From positions 1-12,291 of the forward strand of contig JAUSNC010000057.1 of NCBI GenBank assembly GCA_030645645.1: 12,291 nucleotides of DNA. Direction: 5' to 3'. This stretch comes from Candidatus Parcubacteria bacterium. GTDB lineage: Bacteria; Patescibacteriota; Minisyncoccia; Minisyncoccales; UBA6532. Position numbers and translations under genes: made by a program. This document shows positions 11,499 through 12,291 of the stretch, in pieces. How positions within the stretch are numbered: the stretch's first letter is position 1; the number at the start of each line of letters is the position of its first letter. The notes under the pieces are model-generated. The model made no database searches, was not told the origin of the DNA, and saw only the letters and a program-made list of their open reading frames with translations.

Positions 11499-12287
11499 CT
11501 AGCGATAAGCTTTTATTGCGCACCGACAATACGTGAACATTCCGAACCTGTTGGTGGGATAGTTATAGCATAAATGCCCCGAATTATCAGAAGCCATTAC
11601 TGTGCTGCAATTTGACCAATCGTTGTAGCAATATCCTCCGATTGTGCCTAAATATTGATTATTTGTGCCTGACGTATCCAGTCCTGTGCTTACGCAAGTC
11701 TTTCCTCCGGCGTCGCTGCAGACCTGGTTGCAACTCACCCCGCTTGCTCCGAGATTTGCTTCGTTATCCACTACCTGATAGCTGAAGTAATCGAGATTAT
11801 CCACCGTGCCGTCGCAGTTCTGATCCTTGCCGTCGGGAGACGCCGTATAACTGGCTGATCCGACATAGCAGGTAGAGCAACCCTCATCGCAATCCTTGTA
11901 TCCTCCGGTGAACGTATCTCCATCGCAATCTTTCCATACGAGACAGCTTCCTCCAGACGGCCAAGAACTTTTACAATCGCCGCTGATGCATAATTCAGTG
12001 GCATTTACGCTTCCGACAACGTCTAATTTATAGCCGGGAGTGGTGATCCCAATGCCGACGTCTCCTTTATCAACAATCAAACCGCTGGAAGCTCCTCCGG
12101 TATTCAAGATTAAACCTCCTTCTTTAGATTGGCCTGCAGGCCCTATATTCAAGGGAGCGAGAATATTGCCTCCAGGCGGAGCCTGGCCTGGCTCTGTCCA
12201 TGCAAAGATATAAAAACCGAGGGCAAAGGTTAGAACCAGAACTCCGAAGGAAAGAGAAACTAATTTTGGAGAAATTTTCAGTGGCAT
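11499..12287 (-). CDS. membrane-anchored surface protein with metal-binding and Cys-rich C-terminus (copy B of shared module)
   Basis: A 262-residue protein. Residues 4-105 are identical to those of the gene at 10204-11304, with a membrane span at 9-29 and VGIGITTPGYKLDV at 77-90. After Cys105 the sequence is different. Residues 119-164 contain DCDGDTFTGG and DGKDQNCDGTVDN, like the Asp/Cys metal-binding repeats of MopE-type surface proteins. Residues 165-262 form a Cys-rich domain (CNQVCSDAGGKTC, YCYNDWSNCSTVM, CYNYPTNRF, YCRC). The many Cys fit an extracellular, disulfide-bonded domain. The ATG at 12285-12287 is only four bases from the window edge, so its promoter and any upstream genes are not visible. 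It appears complete. Confidence 0.8.
   Translation of the reverse strand: MPLKISPKLVSLSFGVLVLTFALGFYIFAWTEPGQAPPGGNILAPLNIGPAGQSKEGGLILNTGGASSGLIVDKGDVGIGITTPGYKLDVVGSVNATELCISGDCKSSWPSGGSCLVWKDCDGDTFTGGYKDCDEGCSTCYVGSASYTASPDGKDQNCDGTVDNLDYFSYQVVDNEANLGASGVSCNQVCSDAGGKTCVSTGLDTSGTNNQYLGTIGGYCYNDWSNCSTVMASDNSGHLCYNYPTNRFGMFTYCRCAIKAYR
11971..12278. repeat. 308-bp direct repeat, copy B
   Basis: Matches 10988-11295 without gaps and with four mismatches (two in one Leu codon, one in a Thr codon, one in a Pro codon), all synonymous. The start-codon region and everything after the Cys105 codon are unrelated. Confidence 0.97.
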
Positions 12288-12291
12288 ATTT

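Noticed and set aside
1..12291. Use of UGA as a sense codon, as in some Patescibacteria
   Set aside because: UGA ends mltG and the 163-residue gene at the expected family length or with normal spacing, and no conserved gene has an internal TGA.
1..12291. CRISPR arrays, transposases, integrases or other mobile-element genes
   Set aside because: I found no regularly spaced repeats, no IS-like inverted repeat ends and no recombinase motifs in the translated frames; the only long repeat is the 308-bp coding module.

Overview
The window looks like a chromosomal segment of a small-genome Patescibacteria (Candidate Phyla Radiation) bacterium, most likely a Parcubacteria-type lineage. This is inferred from several things read together. 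Coding is AT-rich on a single strand and uses the standard stop set, with TGA as a true stop. Good Shine-Dalgarno sequences are few. Three tRNA genes lack an encoded CCA end, one of them split by a group I intron. There is a type IV pilin-like gene. Secreted proteins carry the DUF2341, GWAW...GWISF and VGIG-TPGYKLDV signatures I associate with that radiation. Every supported gene is on the minus strand, so transcription runs from high to low coordinates.

Region 1 (12287 to 7988) is a surface-protein operon. It encodes two membrane-anchored or secreted proteins with the same 102-residue N-terminal module but unrelated C-termini, a 54-residue single-span membrane protein between them, and a 738-residue DUF2341/fibronectin/PKD-type secreted protein. 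The shared module is 308 bp with four mismatches, all synonymous.

Region 2 (7939 to 5920) is a translation and RNA block: rpmF, nusB, rnc, rpsP. A 17-position stem-loop directly precedes rnc, and rpsP has a long Ala/Pro/Glu-rich tail whose DNA is full of small palindromes. Region 3 (5882 to 3779) continues the familiar rpsP-khpA-trmD neighbourhood. Here it is broken up by two small genes of unknown function, three terminators and a consensus promoter followed by a structured leader for khpA.

Region 4 (3747 to 2982) is tRNA-Tyr, an intron-containing tRNA-Thr(GGU), rpmG and tRNA-Trp. This is the order seen around tuf and secE in many bacteria, but both tuf and secE are absent. The tRNA-Thr gene holds a 198-nt group I intron at the 36/37 position.

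Region 5 (2925 to 1) is a pilin-like gene, then an isolated mini transcription unit (promoter, 24-32 codon membrane peptide, terminator), then a tightly coupled three-gene run: protein-L-isoaspartate methyltransferase, MltG and a DJ-1/PfpI protein. The most notable items are the tRNA intron, the shared-N/variable-C surface gene pair, the khpA leader and the rnc hairpin.
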